From a virus, in IMG/VR virus record IMGVR_UViG_3300034374_008818, positions 1 through 56,930 of that record: a DNA stretch of 56,930 nt. One strand, written 5' to 3'. Of this stretch, positions 22,403-30,114 are shown piece by piece (within the stretch, counting starts at the first letter, position 1; each line of letters starts with the position of its first letter). Under the pieces are notes generated by a model. It was not told the origin of the DNA. It worked only from the letters and a program-made list of their open reading frames with translations, and did not search any database. The position numbers and the translations under genes were made by a program.

Positions 22403-23089
22403 TTATGTTGCGATAGTTACGGATAAAGTATCGGATTGACCTGTGCCATCAAAGTCTGCATTAGTTGAGCTAACTGAACAAGTCACACTACCTGCACCAG
22501 CTGCACCCCAGGTAATTGTTGCAGAAGCCGTAGTACCGCCGGAAGTGACAGTACCACCAGTTGCACTCCAGCTGTAGGTGTAAGGAGTAGCGTCACCAGT
22601 TACTGCCACTGTATAGACAGATGCCGTGTTCTCTACGGGTGTGTTATCACCGCTGACAGTTGCTGAATCAACTGTTGTAGCAGGCGTGCCACCGCCACCC
22701 GGGTTAGCTGCACCATCGGCAGGCGTAACGGTCATGACTTTGCCACCAGAGATGCGAGGCATCACGTAGTGCTCAACAAGCTCCCAGCTGTCGTTATATA
22801 GAGCTGCTCGTGCCAACTCATTAATCTGGTAAAAATTAAAGCCAAAGTTACCATCGTGGTCAATACGAACATTGACACTAGGGCTAGCAAGCAACGCAAG
22901 ATATCCAGAACCACCAGCACCAGTCACTTTAAAGACTGTGCAGTCCTCATAGACAGCACCGTTACCTTGGACCCACCAACGTTTGATCTGCCAAGTATTG
23001 CCACCACGCGGGTAGTCAAGACGCACCATCTCGTCGCCAGTGTGCTTAGTAACCTGACGAATGCCAGTTAAAACAAGACTATCTGCCAT
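22403..23089 (-). CDS. Putative capsid decoration protein with Ig-like domain (228 aa)
   Basis: The N-terminal 120 residues are unrecognised. After a linker GAANPGGGGTP, residues 135-228 form an Ig/PKD-like beta domain: SATVSGDNTPVENTASVYTV, YTYSWSATGGTV, ITWGAAGAGSVTCSVSS, ending DTLSVTIAT. Ig-like domains of this type decorate phage heads or tails and bind surface sugars weakly. The gene is on the minus strand next to the capsid gene, so it is expressed separately. The Gly/Thr-rich linker suggests domain acquisition. Confidence 0.7.
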   Translation of the reverse strand: MADSLVLTGIRQVTKHTGDEMVRLDYPRGGNTWQIKRWWVQGNGAVYEDCTVFKVTGAGGSGYLALLASPSVNVRIDHDGNFGFNFYQINELARAALYNDSWELVEHYVMPRISGGKVMTVTPADGAANPGGGGTPATTVDSATVSGDNTPVENTASVYTVAVTGDATPYTYSWSATGGTVTSGGTTASATITWGAAGAGSVTCSVSSTNADFDGTGQSDTLSVTIAT

Positions 23090-23093
23090 TTTT

Positions 23094-23459
23094 TTAGTTA
23101 GGACTTTCTTCTATTTTAGTCCATTTAAGATTGGCAACTGAGTTATTAGTTTTACATCCATCAATGTGAGTTACACGAGTGCATCCTTTCGCTCTGCCTG
23201 GCATCGATTTTGGTTGAGGAAGAAAAGCTAAAGCCACTAGTTTATGAATAGTCACAGTAATTGTGCTTTTTCGTCCGATACGTTGGGTCAGATTAACCTG
23301 TGCATATCCGTTCTTATTAATGCGTTGCTTAAGAATACGTTCGATCTGCCCTTTAGTACTTTTAATCTGTCCTTTTTCATTAACGTAGTACTCAATGCAG
23401 GATTCAAAGCCAGGTAATGTATGAACTGGCGTCCATTCTCGATCATCAATAAATTCCAT
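23094..23459 (-). CDS. NUMOD4/HNH-type homing endonuclease (121 aa)
   Basis: N-terminal NUMOD4-like motif EWTPVHTLPGFESCIEYYVN followed by NEKGQIKS. LKQRINKNGYAQVNL, HKLVALAFLPQPKS and the HNH-like end VTHIDGCKTNNSVANLKW follow. It is a full short free-standing endonuclease. It sits just upstream of the major capsid gene on the opposite strand, 4 nt from the Ig-like gene start, suggesting mobile-element insertion between the sigma/structural block and the capsid gene. Confidence 0.85.
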   Translation of the reverse strand: MEFIDDREWTPVHTLPGFESCIEYYVNEKGQIKSTKGQIERILKQRINKNGYAQVNLTQRIGRKSTITVTIHKLVALAFLPQPKSMPGRAKGCTRVTHIDGCKTNNSVANLKWTKIEESPN

Positions 23460-23574
23460 TTACCTCAATATATTTGGGTACTACTGATATAGTATAGCCA
23501 ATGTCAGTAATATCTATATATGTGGCTAAGTCGAAGCCGCTTATAAACCTTTTAGCTTACGGAGTTACGATCCT
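23460..23574 (+). promoter_or_regulatory. Leader of the major capsid gene
   Basis: This gap carries a dyad TACTGA (23482-23487) / TCAGTA (23504-23509), AT-rich TATATATG, and a strong ribosome site GGAG (23561-23564) 10 nt before the ATG. The long leader and clear ribosome site fit very high expression. No exact -35/-10 pair is convincing. Confidence 0.45.
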
Positions 23575-24729
23575 ATGTGGATTGATAATGATTTTCCGAA
23601 GCTTCTTGGTGCAGAGCTTTATCGTCCCCACCCCGCCTACATCATTGAGATGGCTGTAGAGCCGGTGGTTGTGCACGATTTCTCCAAGCAGCCTGGTCAG
23701 ACGGTCCAACTGGATCGCTACCGCTTCTGGGGTAAGCCTGGTACCAAGGAGTCCCGTGAGCGGACCGCTGATCAAACTCTTGGATCTGCTTCCGCACGCA
23801 ACATCGTCAAGGACAAGGTGCTCGTGACTCTGCGTGAGTACACTGGCCCCGCTGATTCCCGCGACGCAACTCAACCTTCTACCTTCAAGGTGGCTCGTGA
23901 GACCCTGATTACCGCCCAGCGTCTGCTGCTGGACACCGGTAACCTGAACGTCTTCCACCAGTCCATCGGTTCACTCACCCTGCTTGACGACTATCGTCGC
24001 TGGCGTGATCGCGTGTTTGCTAACGAGCTTCTGAAAGCTGAAGCCTGTGGCCGCGCAAGTAACGAGCAAGGTGGTTACTACCTGCCCGGCGGCAAAGAAA
24101 AAGGTTCCGAACCCACTGCTGGTGACTTGGGTGTCAAATACGAAGCTGGCGAATCCGGCAAGTTCGACGTCAAGACCGACCTGCTGGAAGTGGTCAAGGA
24201 CATGCGTAAGCGCAACGTTCCGACCTTCGCTGACGGTTACTACCGCTGTATTTGTGATCCCACTGCAATGATGCACCTGCGTCAGAACAGTGACTTCCGC
24301 GAGATCGCACGTTATCCCGGACAGGGTCTCATCGATCCGATGAACCCCATCACTGGTCCTTCTGCCAACTTCTTCCAAGGCATGGGTCCTGCTTACGGTC
24401 AAGCTGGCTTTGTTGCTGGTCAACCCGTTATGCCGACTGGCTTCCTGTTTGAGGGTGTCCGTTGGTTCGAGTCCACCAACCTGCCTGAAACCTCTTACAA
24501 CCTGACTATTACCGATGCGACTGCCGCCGCTGCTGATTACGGCGCTGCTCAGTTGATCTTCTTCGGTCCTCAGGCTGTGGGCGTGGGTATTGGTGGTAAC
24601 AATGCTCAGATTCTGTTGAACAACAACGACGACTTCAGCCGTTTCATCATCATGATCTGGTCTCTGTTCGCCGGTTTTGAAACCCTGAATAAGGATTTCA
24701 TTACGGTTGGTTACTCTTTCGTATATTGA
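23575..24729 (+). CDS. Major capsid protein (384 aa)
   Basis: Start MWIDNDFPKLLGAELYRP. Motifs fit an HK97-fold coat protein similar to N4-gp56/T7-like capsids: VQLDRYRFWGKPG, a helical spine segment DDYRRWRDRVFANEL, and DGYYRCICDPTAMMHLRQ. It uses GC-richer, more uniform codons than the virion-internal genes, as expected for the most abundant phage protein. It is followed 16 nt later by another abundant-type gene and then a strong terminator. Confidence 0.85.
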   Translation: MWIDNDFPKLLGAELYRPHPAYIIEMAVEPVVVHDFSKQPGQTVQLDRYRFWGKPGTKESRERTADQTLGSASARNIVKDKVLVTLREYTGPADSRDATQPSTFKVARETLITAQRLLLDTGNLNVFHQSIGSLTLLDDYRRWRDRVFANELLKAEACGRASNEQGGYYLPGGKEKGSEPTAGDLGVKYEAGESGKFDVKTDLLEVVKDMRKRNVPTFADGYYRCICDPTAMMHLRQNSDFREIARYPGQGLIDPMNPITGPSANFFQGMGPAYGQAGFVAGQPVMPTGFLFEGVRWFESTNLPETSYNLTITDATAAAADYGAAQLIFFGPQAVGVGIGGNNAQILLNNNDDFSRFIIMIWSLFAGFETLNKDFITVGYSFVY

Positions 24730-24745
24730 TAGGAGGTAACTAACA

Positions 24746-25414
24746 ATGGCAACTTTCGAATTTGATTCTGAAAACCGTACACCTTGGAACAATAAAATCT
24801 TCCCTGGTAACTACGTCGCCCACCTGAACGCATACCGTGACCAAGGCGTGGTCGCACTCCCTGGTGCTGTGTTCTTCCGTGGTGTGGGTGCTCTGGTACT
24901 CAACCCTGACAACGATGGTGTCCTCGATACCAACGGTGTGCTGGTTGCTGGTACCTACGATCTGCAAATCCTGTCTCCCGACCTGCGTCAGGACGACAAG
25001 CCTCGCAAGGATCGCCCCTTCGTGATTCCCGAAGGTGCTGTGGTGTATCGCACCGCCGTGTCTGCTCCGGGTGTCCGTGAAGAAACCGTGGCTGGTTCCG
25101 CAACTCTGACTGTTGCTGGCATCAGCACCCCTGCTGCTGTTCCTGCAACCGCAGAAGCTGACGGCTACTTCGCTCCCGTTGGTGAGTTCAGCCTGTTTGA
25201 GTCCATTCTCGATGGAACCGCACTGACCGCTGAAACTCCCGTGCAAATCACCACCTCTGAAGACCTGATTGCAAGTCAGAAGCCTTCTGCTGGTGCTTGC
25301 CGTAAGAGCCCTTCTGCCATCCTGGTTGAAGTGTGCTACTACGTACCTGACGCTGCACCTGATGCAGACGACGTGCACATCCCCTACGGTGTTGAAGCCG
25401 GTCAAGGTTATTGA
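24746..25414 (+). CDS. Putative head decoration/stabilisation protein (222 aa)
   Basis: It starts MATFEFDSENRTPWNNKI, preceded by AGGAGGT. Beta-rich, Ala/Val/Pro-rich sequence with no charge clusters, and the same high-GC codon style as the capsid gene. It is co-transcribed with the capsid gene up to the terminator at 25434. A trimeric head decoration or minor coat role is inferred from this pairing. Confidence 0.65.
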   Translation: MATFEFDSENRTPWNNKIFPGNYVAHLNAYRDQGVVALPGAVFFRGVGALVLNPDNDGVLDTNGVLVAGTYDLQILSPDLRQDDKPRKDRPFVIPEGAVVYRTAVSAPGVREETVAGSATLTVAGISTPAAVPATAEADGYFAPVGEFSLFESILDGTALTAETPVQITTSEDLIASQKPSAGACRKSPSAILVEVCYYVPDAAPDADDVHIPYGVEAGQGY

Positions 25415-25429
25415 TAACCTTTGACAGAA

Positions 25430-25460
25430 CAAGAGCCTCTAAATGGGGCTCTTTTTTTGT
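25430..25460 (+). terminator. Rho-independent terminator of the capsid operon
   Basis: Stem AGAGCC/GGGCTCT is followed by TTTTTTT. It is followed closely by TATAAT (25464-25469), a possible -10 for the next gene. Confidence 0.85.
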
Positions 25461-25493
25461 GTCTATAATATGGGGTATAGGTGATAACTAAAC

Positions 25494-25925
25494 ATGAGTA
25501 ATCTATTTCAAGACACAAAGACAGGAAAACTGGTTGAATTTATCAGCAAGCACGATAAAGAATTTGCAATGGTGCGTGATTCTGGCGGCAACATTACTTA
25601 TTTAACACTTGAGCAGTTAGTGCCATATGACAAAGACAAGGGACGTTTATCTAAAGTGACTGCACCTCAGATTGCACCACCTCCAGAAGAAAAAGCTCCT
25701 AATCGCGTTGTGCCTCTTGAGGATGTGCGTTTGAATCTGAATACTGCTACTGCAGAAGTCATTCAAAAACGTCTGCCTGGAGTTGGGTATGCTACTGCTA
25801 AAAAAATTGTAGAGATGCGAATGTCACTGTCAGGTGAACGTTTTAATAATCTAAAACAACTGGAGAATATCCCACGAGTCAACTGGGAACAGCTAATTGA
25901 AGAAGACCTTATCTTTATTAGTTAA
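25494..25925 (+). CDS. Helix-hairpin-helix protein, ComEA-like (143 aa)
   Basis: Residues 78-143 match the ComEA-type HhH fold: LNLNTATAEVIQKRLPGVGY, ATAKKIVEMR, LKQLENIPRVNWEQL. This binds DNA without sequence specificity. The N-terminal part (FQDTKTGKLVEFISKHD) resembles small phage head-completion domains. Location just after the capsid operon suggests a DNA-contacting head-completion or neck protein rather than competence. Confidence 0.7.
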   Translation: MSNLFQDTKTGKLVEFISKHDKEFAMVRDSGGNITYLTLEQLVPYDKDKGRLSKVTAPQIAPPPEEKAPNRVVPLEDVRLNLNTATAEVIQKRLPGVGYATAKKIVEMRMSLSGERFNNLKQLENIPRVNWEQLIEEDLIFIS

Positions 25926-25952
25926 ACTAGTAATACAGTAATTACGTCGATT

Positions 25953-26288
25953 ATGGCTAGCAGTATTGAAGATATTCTGTATGCAAAAGCATTATCAGAT
26001 GCACAATCAAAGCCTGACCCTGCTGCAGCCATGGGCACCGGTGCTGCATTAGGTGCAGTTCCTGGCTTCATGCTTGGTGGCGGAATTCGTGGTCGTATGG
26101 CAGGCGGTTTAGTTGGAGCAATCCTTGGCGGTGGCTTAGGGCTAGGCGTACGTCAAATGATGGTCAAAGAATCACCTGCTGCAAATATGCTTGCCAAGTT
26201 GCAATCAACAGGTGAGCTAGGTGCTATGGATCGTTTCCAGCTGCAAAGTGTACTGAAAGACATCTACAATAACCCCGGTACTCTGTGA
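25953..26288 (+). CDS. Glycine-zipper protein (111 aa)
   Basis: After a short helical start (SSIEDILYAKALSDAQ), residues 25-70 are Gly/Ala/Leu-rich with a GxxxG rhythm (GAALGAVPGFMLGGGIRG, GGLVGAILGGGLGLGVRQ). This would span a membrane or pack helices tightly. It resembles the C-terminal helices of the 750- and 465-aa proteins. Overlaps the next gene start (TGATG). Likely virion-internal. Confidence 0.7.
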   Translation: MASSIEDILYAKALSDAQSKPDPAAAMGTGAALGAVPGFMLGGGIRGRMAGGLVGAILGGGLGLGVRQMMVKESPAANMLAKLQSTGELGAMDRFQLQSVLKDIYNNPGTL

Positions 26289-26785
26289 TGCAGTTAGACG
26301 ATTATCTAAAGTCTAAAGTACGCTATCACCTTGGATTTAATTCAGGTGCACAAATCCCTGCCGGTGACCGTGCACGATTAGAAGAAGCCATGGCATTAAT
26401 ACCAGATGAGCTCTGGTATAACGAAATTGTCTACCACATCAAACGTTGTGACATTGCATGGAAAGCAAGTGCCGCAATTCCTGACGATTACTTTGATCAA
26501 GATGGCAGCCGTATTCTAAACCCATCAAGACAAGAAGTAATCGCTGGTGATGTTCAGCGGACAATCAATACATCTGACCCACTTAAAGGCGATGAATACT
26601 TCCGTGAAATCTACCTTAGAGAGGTGGACAGGCTGGCTGAAACTCTCTATGTTCCTAACTATCGTCGTCCTGAAGTACGTCGGTATGCGTTTGAGAGAGC
26701 GGGAAGCGAATTTATTATGGCCGTCCCTGGACCTGCAGATACAGCAGTTGGCTCAAGAATGATGCTTAGCTATAACTGGCGTTAA
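26288..26785 (+). CDS. Putative head-tail adaptor protein (165 aa)
   Basis: I use the ATG at 26288 (MQLDDYLKSKVRYHLGF), which overlaps the previous stop, over the GTG at 26285. It is an all-helical, charged protein (YLREVDRLAETLYVPNYRRP) of a size and position fitting a connector that docks under the portal. Family not recognised with confidence. Confidence 0.55.
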   Translation: MQLDDYLKSKVRYHLGFNSGAQIPAGDRARLEEAMALIPDELWYNEIVYHIKRCDIAWKASAAIPDDYFDQDGSRILNPSRQEVIAGDVQRTINTSDPLKGDEYFREIYLREVDRLAETLYVPNYRRPEVRRYAFERAGSEFIMAVPGPADTAVGSRMMLSYNWR

Positions 26786-26788
26786 GTG

Positions 26789-26795
26789 TAGAATA
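26789..26795 (+). promoter_or_regulatory. TAGAATA promoter-like motif
   Basis: TAGAATAGACAAAG lies 26 nt before the next start. Six of seven flanking bases match the copy at 49449. Confidence 0.45.
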
Positions 26796-26820
26796 GACAA
26801 AGGAATAGCACCGTAAAATT

Positions 26821-27255
26821 ATGAATCCTGTTTCAGGGGGTTGGACTTCCCATAAAATCCGTAGTGATGACTACGAAGGTAAAAAGCGAGCTGCTCTTGC
26901 ACAGTCAGGTCAAAACTCATACATTCAAGGCGTTCAGTCTGTAATGGAGGATGGTGCCGGTTCCGCAGTTGCGGCAACTCGTGATGAACGAGGTGTTACC
27001 AACCTGCCTGTCAATCAACTTATTCAAGGAAAGAATAGCAATTTCCAACAAGGTGATAGCCCAGGCAATCAACCGTTTCGTGCTCAAGAGCTTGCGAACC
27101 AAACTGGAAGTGTAATGACAGAAACCTCAAGCACTAACGTTCCTCAGCAAGACCCTGAAGATATGGAAGTTGACGCACTCGACCGTCGTCTATCAATGAT
27201 GGCAAAAGGTGGTCAAGGGTTCCCTGGCTTGAACAACCGCAATCGTGAGGTTTGA
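26821..27255 (+). CDS. Small hydrophilic virion-region protein (144 aa)
   Basis: It opens MNPVSGGWTSHKIRSDD; Asn/Gln/Ser/Gly-rich with an acidic segment PEDMEVDALDRRLSMM near the end. Disordered composition, no motif. It is followed after 1 nt by the next gene's ATG. Structural role by context only. Confidence 0.65.
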   Translation: MNPVSGGWTSHKIRSDDYEGKKRAALAQSGQNSYIQGVQSVMEDGAGSAVAATRDERGVTNLPVNQLIQGKNSNFQQGDSPGNQPFRAQELANQTGSVMTETSSTNVPQQDPEDMEVDALDRRLSMMAKGGQGFPGLNNRNREV

Positions 27256-27256
27256 C

Positions 27257-27805
27257 ATGGACAAGAAAGATAATGCAATGATGCTTGACCCTAATCGGTT
27301 TAAGATTGCACAACAAAATGCACTGTTGCCTGGTGGTCCGCAAAACAATAACCCAATGAACGTGACTGGTCTTGGTAACCAGCCTGCAAGCTTCAATGGT
27401 GTTAGTCAGCATCCTTACGGTGATACTGGAAATGTGTACCCACAGATGGGTGCTGATGCAGTCAACCCAATGCAAGTTAGACCTTCAGGGTTGCAGCAAA
27501 ACTTTCCGTTAGGTCGGCAAATGAATAACATGCCTTTTGGTATGCAACAGCAGCCTGACACTTCTGGTGTATCGATGGCACCTGATGGTATGGAAAGTGG
27601 ACGTCTGGCTCAACAAGCACAGGCGCGTGGTCTTCCTGGTGTAGGTGCATTAGGTATGCAAGGTCTGCCTGCTACTCCAGCTCCCGGTGCATTCCCTGGA
27701 GCATTCCCTGGCAGCAACGGTCCTTCACTGATGCCTGGTATGCCTAGTGCAGAACAAGCAGCTGGTAAAGGCATTAATATGAAAACAGGCAAACGAGGTA
27801 AATAA
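27257..27805 (+). CDS. Pro/Gly/Met/Gln-rich protein (182 aa)
   Basis: I take the ATG at 27257, which has GAGG 6 nt upstream, over a GTG at 27245 (that would give VRFDM). The sequence is low-complexity (NPMNVTGLGNQPAS, LPGVGALGMQGLPATP, GAFPGAFPGSNGPS) and ends in a basic tail MKTGKRGK. A disordered virion component is likely; no family. Confidence 0.65.
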   Translation: MDKKDNAMMLDPNRFKIAQQNALLPGGPQNNNPMNVTGLGNQPASFNGVSQHPYGDTGNVYPQMGADAVNPMQVRPSGLQQNFPLGRQMNNMPFGMQQQPDTSGVSMAPDGMESGRLAQQAQARGLPGVGALGMQGLPATPAPGAFPGAFPGSNGPSLMPGMPSAEQAAGKGINMKTGKRGK

Positions 27806-27807
27806 TC

Positions 27808-28275
27808 ATGGCCGCTACTTCTACTAATAAGCAACCGCTTTTGGTCGATCGCGTAATGCATAATGTGATCGATCTGAACACAGCAGCTGTTGGTGCAATC
27901 GACGTGGTAGGAACAAACACAGCACTGCTGCTTGTCGATGGCTCTCAGTCTGATGGGTGCATTATTGAAGACATTTATGCAATCTCACGTGGTACAGTTG
28001 AGCACACAATTAACCTGTACATCAGTAATGCATCTGACTACTTGCGTCCTGGCGAAGGTATGTTCATTGGAAGCTTTAAATCAGCCACCACATCCGGTAA
28101 TGTGACACGTTGGGAAGAGATGCCTAAAATCCTTGCTCCCGTCCCTCAGACAAGCACAGAAGCTCAATTCCGTGCGCTCTACATTCCGAAAGGAAGGACA
28201 CTGTGGGCAGGTCGTGAAAGTGATACTGTCGTTAACGATGGCCCGTTGTTGGGTGCACAAGGCGGCTGGTACTAA
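27808..28275 (+). CDS. Tail/neck structural protein (155 aa)
   Basis: Compact beta-type protein (MAATSTNKQPLLVDRVMHNV) with DGCIIEDIYAISRGTVEH and INLYISNASDYLRPGEG, ending LLGAQGGWY. Hydrophobic/polar alternation fits a neck or tail-completion beta-sandwich. Overlaps the following gene by one base (TAATG), so the two are probably translated together. Confidence 0.6.
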   Translation: MAATSTNKQPLLVDRVMHNVIDLNTAAVGAIDVVGTNTALLLVDGSQSDGCIIEDIYAISRGTVEHTINLYISNASDYLRPGEGMFIGSFKSATTSGNVTRWEEMPKILAPVPQTSTEAQFRALYIPKGRTLWAGRESDTVVNDGPLLGAQGGWY

Positions 28276-30062
28276 TGCCTAGAAAGCAGAATGGTTTTGG
28301 TAATTTAAAATCTCTTGCCTTTAAACCAAGTAAAAGTGTAAATGTAGGTAAAGCAAAAGGTGCTCCGGGTTTATATCCGAGTAACCGTCGCTACGGTACT
28401 TCTGTCAACAGAACAATTATTGAGAAATATAATTTAGACAGCGACTGGGTCAGGTGGCGTAGAGGATTTGAGTACTACAACAAAGGTGCGTGGTATCGTC
28501 TCAAGACCTATGACCCAATCAGTCAGACATATAGTGACAGTCAAATTGAATCAAAACTGTATCAAGGAACTGAGTATGAAGTTGATGTAGTTTTTGATGG
28601 CTACAAGTTTGCGACTAAGAACGCAGACAGTAATAACCATTATGTAGTGAAACGCACGACAGTATCAATGCCTGATATTGGTACAATAACTCAAGTCAAT
28701 AATGATGCACTGAAATATCCAGAGAATAAAGCGTATAGAGAAATCTGGTGCAAAATCAATCCAGGCAATGATGCACGATTACTAGCCAAGATGATTGGTG
28801 AACGTCTTAGTGATGGAGAGACAGAAGCATCACTATCTTGGGTACTAACAGCAAGTGACACCCCTGCCCTGTTTATTGGTAAGAGTTGGCCAGAGCAACC
28901 AGCGACTGTTACAGCAGAGATTAGTGAAGCTCAATTTCAGAAATGGGCTACTGAAAATAACAAGACAGTCAATGATTTAGTTGGCAAGACTGTTTATACA
29001 CCATCATTTTTTCAAGAGAAACCTATTGATGAAGTCAGCACATTTAATGTACTTGACGCTAGGGATTACTGGGGTATTGAAGTAGTTGACAAAGGTGTTG
29101 GTGAAATCATCATCTTAGATAACGAACAAGAGACCTTACCACCATCACTGTATGACATCAGCCAACTAGAGCCAATCATTGTAGATAATGCAGGTTCATT
29201 CACACTTGAAGGTACGTACATCTACCAGAAAGATAGGTATCAAAGGTTCTATGGCAATCAGTATTTAACAGGAGAGTTAGCTGTAGACGGTGCTGACTTT
29301 GTTTCATACTCCGTGATGCCTTACATCATCCTTGGCGCAGAATCTAGAAACGGAAAAATCTTACTGAGGTCAGCACCATTCATCAGTGAGTTTAAGTTTA
29401 CAAAGCCACCTGAAGGTAGTGCATCTCTTGTGTTTACAGACTATAGTTTTACAAAATTTGGGATTGATGAATATAACGGTGTTTATTATCACAAACAAGG
29501 CAGTCCTAAAGATGAGCTGTGGACACGCATTGATACAGATGTAGACCCTTGGATGGATGAAGTCTTTACTTCAGGTAATCCACTATCACCTGCAACGATA
29601 TACACGTGCAGTTGTCCTAACTACTCTCAATCAATGCTGCGTGCACCACAAGAGACTGAAGATGAAGGTACACGTAAAATCAACCGTCAACGTAGATACC
29701 CTTTACCTACAGCACAAGGTAGAGCTTACTACGACCAGATTGGTTTGACAGAAGCTGCTGGTCGCATTGAAAGTTGGGAGACACGTGAACACAGAATGAG
29801 CTTCAAGATGTGTAAACACACTATTGCAGCTATGTTCATCAATAACTTAAAAGTCAAAGAACCTGATTCTTATCCAACGATTGAAGCACGAGAGCAGTTC
29901 GAAGAGAAGCTTGATAAAGATGTTGCAGAAGTTGGAGAAGAATTCACTTCATCGTACAGGCGTGGTGGACTGACAACTCTTGAGATTGTATTCGCTCTTG
30001 CACAAGGATTGAACCTTGATGAAGTTGAATTAGCGTACGTCATTCTAAACAGTAAATTCTAA
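28275..30062 (+). CDS. Large tail protein with SWIM-like Cys/His motif (595 aa)
   Basis: It opens MPRKQNGFGNLKSLAFKPSK. It contains YTCSCPNYSQ (Cys445, Cys447) and FKMCKHTIAAMF (Cys513, His515), the CxC...CxH pattern of SWIM zinc fingers but with about 65 residues between halves. SWIM domains bind DNA or proteins. Size and location before the fibre genes suggest a tail tube, nozzle or baseplate-like component. The rest is beta-rich and unrecognised. Confidence 0.65.
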   Translation: MPRKQNGFGNLKSLAFKPSKSVNVGKAKGAPGLYPSNRRYGTSVNRTIIEKYNLDSDWVRWRRGFEYYNKGAWYRLKTYDPISQTYSDSQIESKLYQGTEYEVDVVFDGYKFATKNADSNNHYVVKRTTVSMPDIGTITQVNNDALKYPENKAYREIWCKINPGNDARLLAKMIGERLSDGETEASLSWVLTASDTPALFIGKSWPEQPATVTAEISEAQFQKWATENNKTVNDLVGKTVYTPSFFQEKPIDEVSTFNVLDARDYWGIEVVDKGVGEIIILDNEQETLPPSLYDISQLEPIIVDNAGSFTLEGTYIYQKDRYQRFYGNQYLTGELAVDGADFVSYSVMPYIILGAESRNGKILLRSAPFISEFKFTKPPEGSASLVFTDYSFTKFGIDEYNGVYYHKQGSPKDELWTRIDTDVDPWMDEVFTSGNPLSPATIYTCSCPNYSQSMLRAPQETEDEGTRKINRQRRYPLPTAQGRAYYDQIGLTEAAGRIESWETREHRMSFKMCKHTIAAMFINNLKVKEPDSYPTIEAREQFEEKLDKDVAEVGEEFTSSYRRGGLTTLEIVFALAQGLNLDEVELAYVILNSKF

Positions 30063-30082
30063 GACGTAGGTTAAGTAATCGG

Positions 30083-30089
30083 TAGAATA
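30083..30089 (+). promoter_or_regulatory. TAGAATA promoter-like motif before the fibre operon
   Basis: TAGAATAGTAAAAG lies 26 nt before the GTG start of the first fibre gene. Confidence 0.45.
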
Positions 30090-30114
30090 GTAAAAGTAGT
30101 ACAGAGAATACGGC

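Noticed and set aside
23971-25432. Long minus-strand ORFs opposite capsid genes
   Set aside because: Shadows of strongly biased codons in highly expressed plus-strand genes.
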